DNA of 64,000 nt from the NCBI GenBank assembly GCA_024803745.1, contig JANJXV010000006.1, positions 43,563,001 to 43,627,000 of the forward strand, in the 5' to 3' direction. The notes below the pieces were generated by a model. The model was not told where the DNA came from and did no database searches. It saw only the letters and a list, made by a program, of their open reading frames with translations. Below, piece by piece: positions 58,040 through 64,000 of this stretch. The number at the start of each line of letters is the position of its first letter. Position 1 is the stretch's first letter. The position numbers and the translations under genes were made by a program. The stretch comes from Megascapheus bottae (lineage: Eukaryota > Chordata > Mammalia > Rodentia > Geomyidae).

Positions 58040-59795
58040 GAGAGGAGGAAGAGGGAGATAAGGAGGAGGAGGCAGCAATAGCAAAGGGCACTGTCCCCAC
58101 ATTTTAAAATCTGTGTCACATTAGAGCCAACCCAAGTTTCTTAGCTCCAAAATATTCAAGTAAAAAGTCTTTAAGAACTTTAAGAACTGGAGAGAGGCTT
58201 TTCTTAAATAATGGAGCAAAAATAAAAGAGGCAACTCAGCCCACTTTCTAAAGAACTGTCCATGCATCATGCAAAGTGATCTGCTCTCGTGGCTCGCATG
58301 ACAATAGTATTATCAGCTTTTCACTGTATCATTAAGCATTTGTCCAAAGCATGGTTTTCATGGCAGTGGCGTGCTCTCTCATAGGTATATCTGGAAGTGC
58401 CAACCTTTTGATAGCTTCTAAGACAAGCACAGGATTTCTTAGGTACTTGAAAAAGGGAAGTTTTTCATAACTGATGTGAAACCCAAGTTTCTCAGAAATG
58501 CAAGCCCCTGCTTTGATTTTGTTAGATTCTGGTGTTGACAATAAAGTGACTGGATGCTGAGTGCATACTGAGCTCTGTAACATCATGTTAATTCTCCGTT
58601 TTTATAGTTTACCTTGTTCATGGATTCATAGGCCTATTTGTCTCCTGCCATCCTTTTAGGTAATTGCCTTGTCTTAAATTCCACATTATTGAATGTAAAG
58701 TTTTGTCTCCTTGAAATAATCTTTACAAAGGTACAATAAATAAACCATAGAACACTTGAAAGAAGTGAAGACTAGAGGATAAAGTGATGGCTCACGTTAT
58801 CTAAAACATTGTTGGGACTGCACACTAAATTCCGTTGTGAGTGGCAAAGGCACAGCAAGGAAGATAGCCCAGTCACATAGCTCTCACTCTTGAACCGAAA
58901 GATGCAACTCTGCTTTCCAAGAGGGGGATGGTCCTTCAGCTGAACTTGAAGCTAATCTATCATGGGACCTCATACCAGAGACAGTCGGCAGTCAAACGGA
59001 TGGGTTTTCAAGGGAGGTTTTCACACAAAACAGGAAGGTGTTTTCTCAGTCATTCCTTTTATCAACTCTCAATAAAAGCCAAGGGCATAATGGTAGGTTA
59101 TAATTCTGCAAAGAGGTTTCCAAAGGGAGCTGGAGATGATGGACGGGGCAGGCAGGCTGCATTCTGGTACCCAGCCCTGCTGGCAGGCAGACACAAGGAA
59201 TGCGGGAGATGAATGGTGAGAAGTCTGCTGGGCTACTCCTCACACACTGCTCTGTGCCAGGCCTGCACAGGATCTGCAGAGCCAAGCAATTCAAAGCTGA
59301 CACCGCTCCCAGCACCTGCCACTCGGGCATCCTGCATTAGTGGTGCAAACAAGAACCACGCACTAACATGGACAAGGGGGGGTGTGGAAATAATATTTTT
59401 CCTTGAGGATCAAGAGACCCATGGGAGAGAGAGAGAGACTACATCATCATTATTTAATGGTATGTAGCAGTGCGGGGGGTGGTGGGAGGCGGCTGTGCTT
59501 TTTTTTAAACAACAAAAAAAAGCAGCATGAAATATTTTCAAGTTCTTGCACTCCACTCAGGTGCCAGTGATGTGTACTACACAATCTGAACATCATCTTT
59601 GCCTGGCAGATGCTGTAGCAAGGGGCAGTTCAATCTGCGTTGATTATGAACTGTGGTCAACTGTCTTCTACAGACCATCCAGACCAGCTCTCATTCCATC
59701 GTGGGCCCTGGAGTTCATGCTTCCCCTCCCCCGCACCCTCTGGCTTTGGAGTGGGTTCTGCTCATGAGGCAAGAGTTCAGAATGACAAGAGACAA
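58040..59795. other. Unassigned sequence
   Basis: About 1.75 kb, partly GC-richer (59100-59350). The 84-codon minus frame at 58332-58586 has protein-like composition (see findings). No repeat recognised. Confidence 0.4.
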
Positions 59796-59799
59796 TAAG

Positions 59800-60070
59800 G
59801 TACCTGTAGCTCACACCTGTAGTCCTAGCTACTCAGGTGGCTGAGATCTCAGGACGGTGGTTTAAAGCCAACTCAAGCAGGAAAATCTGTGAGACTGTTC
59901 TCTCCATTTAACCCCCCAGAAAACTGGGAGTGGTACTGTGGCTCAGTGGTAGAGTGATAAAACTCAAGGTCAGCACCTAGGCCCTGAGTTTAAGACCCAC
60001 AAGCGACAAAAGTAAAAAAAAAAGAAAGAAAGAAAAAAAGAAAGAAAGAAAAGAAAAAAAAGAAAAGAAG
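59800..60070 (+). mobile_element. B1-Geo SINE with (GAAA)n tail
   Basis: Complete head, linker and Geo. The tail has become A/GAAA-rich through 60070. Confidence 0.88.
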
Positions 60071-60074
60071 ATTA

Positions 60075-60600
60075 AGCTATCTTTCCTTGGGCACCTCCCT
60101 GAAAAGTCACATGGGTGTCTTCTCTGTCTTCAGATCCTATTAGCTTCTTCTGCTTTCTCTCTTTCAGCCTAGAGATGGTAAGAGCTTCTGGTTACTTCTA
60201 GCCCCTGGTACTGCATCATCCCCTAAACTTGCCAATATCTGAAAATATCTTTCTTAAACTTCCAACTTAGCAAGTTGTAAATGACATCTTTTCTATTGGT
60301 TGGACTCATTGGATAGCCATATGCAATTCCTTAAATTTACATCCTTCAAGTCTTCATGATGATAAAAGAAAAGAATAAAGGTTAACTAAGGAGGATTAGA
60401 TACTGGACTCCATAATGAAGGACTGACTCTATTTTAGCCTTTGACCACATCAAGTATTCATTTCTCTTTTATGGGTGTGGACAAAGATTCAGCATGTTAA
60501 AGAAACTTACTCTAATAACAGGCTAATTATAGGCTGTTAAATGTCATTAAACATGTATCATCAATCCTCACTAGATATTTATAAATAAAATTTTTTAAAA
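60075..60600. other. Unassigned sequence
   Basis: No gene or repeat recognised. Confidence 0.4.
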
Positions 60601-60614
60601 ATTTAAGAATTATA

Positions 60615-60828
60615 GACAGATGACAATGGCTCACTCTTGTAATCCTAGTTACTCAGGAAGGTGAGATCCGAGGATAGCGGCTCAAAGTCTGTGAGACTCT
60701 TATTTCCAATTAACCACCAAAAAACCAGAAATTGAGGTGTGGTGGCTCAAACAGATTGCCAGTCTTAAGTGGAAAAATTAAGGAACAGTACATAAGCCCT
60801 GAGATCAAGCCCCAGTACACACGCAGAA
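60615..60828 (+). mobile_element. B1-Geo SINE with TSD
   Basis: The head has an internal deletion after gcggctcaaag. Linker and Geo are present. TSD ttaagaattata is exact at 60603-60614 and 60829-60840. Confidence 0.9.
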
Positions 60829-61031
60829 TTAAGAATTATAAACCATAATAAAGGCAATCACTGTAAATAAATGATGGCATAGATATGCACATAAAATGGA
60901 CAATGGACTATTATAAATATCAGACTGGAATGCAGTAAAAATTATCTAAGTTTTATTTAAAATTCCATAAAAGAATTAAAATTTACTAAAAGCAGAAAGT
61001 ATTGAAGCAAAATAGAGACAGCTTCTGTGTA

Positions 61032-61345
61032 AAGGTGTACACCTGCAATCCCAGCAACTCAGGAGATAGAGATTAGGAGGAATTTTCATTCAAGACCAGC
61101 AACTTAGCAAATTTGTAAGGCCCGAGGAATGGGGTATGTGTCTAGGAATGGAAGTATGTATCTGTAATCCTAATTGCATCAGAGGAAGAGGTAGGAAGAT
61201 TGTGATTCAAGGCCAGCTTCAGGCTTAAAAGATTACCAGACCCTATCTGAGAAAAATAACAAAGCAAAAGAGCAAGAAGTATGGCTCAAGTGATAGAGCA
61301 CCTGCCTTGCAAGGGTGAGGCCCTGAATGCAAATCCAGTCCAAAC
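61032..61345 (+). mobile_element. B1-dID SINE with two B1 units
   Basis: Two B1-like units (gtacacctgcaatcccagca; gtatgtatctgtaatcctaa) precede an ID part (gtatggctcaagtgatagag, ctgccttgcaagg). A GGA array grows from its tail. Confidence 0.78.
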
Positions 61346-61354
61346 TACCACTAC

Positions 61355-61436
61355 AGAAGAAGGAGGAGGAGGAGGAGGAGGAGGAGGAGGAGGAGGAGGA
61401 GGAGGAGGAGGAGGAGGAGGAGGAGGAGGAGGAAGG
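61355..61436 (+). repeat. (GGA)n microsatellite
   Basis: Uninterrupted purine trinucleotide array at the end of a SINE. It explains the poly-Glu and poly-Pro frames on the two strands. Confidence 0.98.
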
Positions 61437-61439
61437 TAA

Positions 61440-62370
61440 TAGGAAAAGGATGCAAGAAACTCAGGAATCACCAGGTATGACAGGATTTTCAAAGGCAAAG
61501 ATTTCAAGATAAGACTGGAAAGGTATACTGAGGGCAAATTAGAGAGTGCAGTGAGCATTTTCAGTCTGCCTCAGAGTGAGTGATGGCAAGTCAGATGGGG
61601 TTTTAAAGCAGAAGATGGTCAAAGTATGGGCTTAGAAGCAAAATGGATTGGTGAAGTCTCACTACTGGCATACAAGACAATCCAGCGCTCCCTGTACAGA
61701 AGAGAGCAAGCTGAGACTCTAGATGTATACTAGGGTAGAATGAACACAGGGGAAAGAGTTGAAAAAAGTCAAAGATAGAAACCAGAGAAGCTTGGAGAAC
61801 TATTATTGCACTGGTATTCCCACAAAGACAGTATTGTGATTTCTTAGCTACACAGGAGTTAGGTGGTGCAAAAGAGGAGCTACTATCTTTTTTGGGGGGT
61901 GGGGCGCTACTATCTTTAAAATAGTAGTAGTAGTAGTAGTAGTAGTAAATCATAATAAATGCTGCAATTTTTGTTATTGCTAAAACTAAACAATACTTAG
62001 GGCACAAAATAAATTGTCTTCTGAAAAGGTGATTCCAAGGACACAATTTCCTTACTGCTTGTGGGTGAGGAAGCCTAACAGCCTCATATCTATCTTAAAA
62101 GCAGAAATTGAACCCATCTAAGGAATAAAAATTAACTACTCAAATAGACCTACACTTTTCCTAATAAGTTACAAATGCATACTTCCCAAGAGTTCATTTA
62201 CCATCTACTATCTTGACTTTTGTATCCCAAGAAGACTCAAGTGTTTTCTTTCCAGGAAAGATAAATGAAAACATCATATCATAAATCATAATATTATTAT
62301 TCTAAGGAATTAATATTATTTGAAAGGTTTTTTAAACATCAACGTCACCAGCCAGTCTCATGAAGAGGAG
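61440..62370. other. Unassigned sequence with (TAG)n
   Basis: No gene. A TAG array lies at 61922-61948, next to an imperfect repeat of gctactatctttt. Confidence 0.5.
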
Positions 62371-62387
62371 CAGAACAATGTGTTTTC

Positions 62388-62591
62388 TTTTTTTTTTTTT
62401 TTTTTTGCCAGTCCTGGGCTTGAGCTCAGGGCCTGAGCACTGTCCTTGGGCTTTCTCAAGGCTAGAGCTCTACCACTTGAGCCTCAGCACCACTTCTGGC
62501 TTTTTTCTATGTATGTGGTACCGAGGAATCGAACCCTGGTCTTCATGCATGCTAGGCAAGCACTTTAACCACTAGGCAAAACTCCCAGCCC
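62388..62591 (-). mobile_element. IDL-Geo SINE with 16-bp TSD
   Basis: Full-length, little-diverged minus-strand dimer with a long poly(A) (T run from 62388). An exact TSD, agaacaatgtgttttc, is at 62372-62387 and 62592-62607. It is probably among the youngest insertions here. Confidence 0.96.
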
Positions 62592-62962
62592 AGAACAATG
62601 TGTTTTCATGATGATCCACTACTGAGTTTTAGGCAAAGAGCAAACACATTCATGAGCACATGAAGATGGCAGAGAAGCAACACTGGGACTCCTAGCTTGA
62701 ATGATCCATGTTCGAGCCCATAACAAAGGTGGTTTTGTTATTTTTTGGTAAATCCAAGTCAGAAAATAAACAATCTTAACTTTCCAGCTAACGCACCAAA
62801 TACATTACCAAGAAACTAAAGGCAGCCAAGTTGACCTCAGATTCTTACATATAGCAATAAAAGAACTCGCACAAGACACAAAAATGGTAAAGGTGAAAAT
62901 AAAGTTTATTATAAATATGTATATATGTGGGTATATATACATATATATATTATCCATCCATC

Positions 62963-63183
62963 CAGACACTCATGGCTCACAACTGTAATCTTAGCTACTT
63001 AGACAGCTGAAGATCAGGGTTTAAAGCCTGCCCAGGAAGGGAAGCCCATAAGATTTTTATCTCCAATTAACCACCAAAAAGTCAAAAATGGATCTGTGGC
63101 TCAAATGGTAAAGCACCAGCCTTGAGCAGAAAATCTTAGGGCAAGCATCTAGGCCCTGAGTTCAAGCCACAGGACTGGCTCCC
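62963..63183 (+). mobile_element. B1-Geo composite SINE
   Basis: Complete head, linker and Geo (gatctgtggctcaaatggta, tctaggccctgagttcaagc), ending at aggactggctcc. The long purine tract begins right after it. Confidence 0.87.
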
Positions 63184-63187
63184 CAAT

Positions 63188-63805
63188 AGGAAAACAGAGG
63201 AGAGGAGAGGAGAGGAGGGGAGGGGAGGGGAGGAAAGGGAAGGGGAGGGAAGGGAAGGAAAGGCAAGGGAGGGGTAGAGGAGGGAAGAAGGGACGAGAAG
63301 GGGAAGGAAAGCAAAGGAGAAAGGAAGGGGAGGAGAAGGGTAAAGTTGAATGGGGAGGGGAAAGAAGGAGGAGGCCTTAAAAGGGAGAGGAAGTAAGAAA
63401 AAAGGAAAGGTAAGAGGAGGGGGAGGGGAAGGAAGGGAAGGAAAGGAAGGGAAAGGAGGAAGGAAGGGGAAGGGAGAAGAGGAGAAGGGAAGGGGTGGGA
63501 AGGGAGAGAAGAAGGAGAAAACGATGGGAGGGGGAGGAGAAGGAAGGGGAGGGAAAGGAAAAGAGATAAGGAAAGGGAAAGGGAAAAGGAAGGGGAGCAG
63601 AGGGGGAGGGGAGATAAAGGGAAAGAAAGGGAGAAGGGAGGGGAAGGGAAGGAAGGGGAAGGGAAGGGGAAAGGAAGGGGAGGGGAGCAAAGGAGAGGAG
63701 AAGGGATTTAATGGGAAGGGGAGGGAAAGGAAGGGGAAGGGAAGGGGAGGGGAAGAAAAGGGAAAGGGCAGGGGAAGGAGGAGGGAGGGGAGGGGAGGGC
63801 AGGGC
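63188..63805 (+). repeat. Long G-rich polypurine tract, about 600 bp
   Basis: Irregular GGGAA, GGGGA and GGAGA units with only scattered pyrimidines. It follows a SINE tail, so it may have expanded from it. The 171-codon plus frame and 224-codon minus frame (Pro/Leu/Phe/Ser) are composition artefacts. Confidence 0.97.
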
Positions 63806-64000
63806 ACCACCTCAGACCATCTCAGCCATCTTCCTCCTTACAAAGCTTGGCCTCAAGTTCTGTAGAGAGAATTGGGATTCTGGAAAATGATTTTCTGATA
63901 AGTCTCCTTTCTGTTTCCTATGGGCACTAAAGAGTTATTTCCTTGCTTAGCAAGTATCCTCAGGTATCTTCCTCATTCTTTTGTGTTCCCTGGCGCCCAT

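Noticed and set aside
61286..61558. Poly-Pro and poly-Glu frames
   Set aside because: Products of the GGA microsatellite.
63136..63865. Frames of 171 (plus) and 224 (minus) codons
   Set aside because: They come entirely from the polypurine tract. Composition is Gly/Lys/Arg/Glu or Pro/Leu/Phe/Ser with no domain, and purine tracts lack stop codons by chance.

Overview
The window looks like ordinary non-coding DNA from a rodent nuclear genome. I found no intact protein-coding gene, no bacterial-type operon, no CRISPR array and no functional RNA gene. The short open frames are mostly shadows of SINEs, microsatellites and purine tracts. The rodent assignment rests on 7SL-derived B1 monomers and tRNA-derived ID elements. 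A pocket mouse, kangaroo rat or gopher relative (Geomyoidea) is the best guess, because many copies match the dimeric IDL-Geo SINE as I remember it from that group. This is inference from repeat content alone; no gene here names the locus. It could be an intron or an intergenic region.

Layout. Repeats of several ages are layered. The oldest are MIR and L2-like fragments, a MER5A-like DNA transposon, MLT1-like LTR pieces and old L1 3' ends (16.9-17.3 kb and 18.3-18.7 kb). Over these lie many lineage-specific SINEs of three designs: IDL-Geo, a B1 head joined to the same Geo module (called B1-Geo here, my own label), and B1-dID. There are also short 5'-truncated L1 insertions, several with clean target-site duplications (TSDs), at 8.9, 28.0, 40.8 and 53.8 kb. 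Microsatellites, mainly CA/GT, and long purine tracts (46.2, 47.9 and 63.2-63.8 kb) fill much of the rest.

Two processed retrocopies are present. One is a damaged RPL27 copy at 54.6-55.07 kb. The other is a 3' fragment of an mRNA I could not identify, on the minus strand at 36.06-36.59 kb. Each landed inside an older SINE, so the order of events can be read directly.

Repeat-poor stretches remain around 11.8-13.2, 21.4-22.9, 23.8-25.1, 28.9-30.1 and 33.5-34.9 kb. These are where conserved non-coding elements or unrecognised exons would most likely sit. One 80-base segment at 52,250-52,329 has strong splice-site consensus on both sides. I did not find a new biological system. The more original observations concern SINE architecture (the Geo module looks ID-related and is shared by two families), nested insertions, and the splice-like segment.
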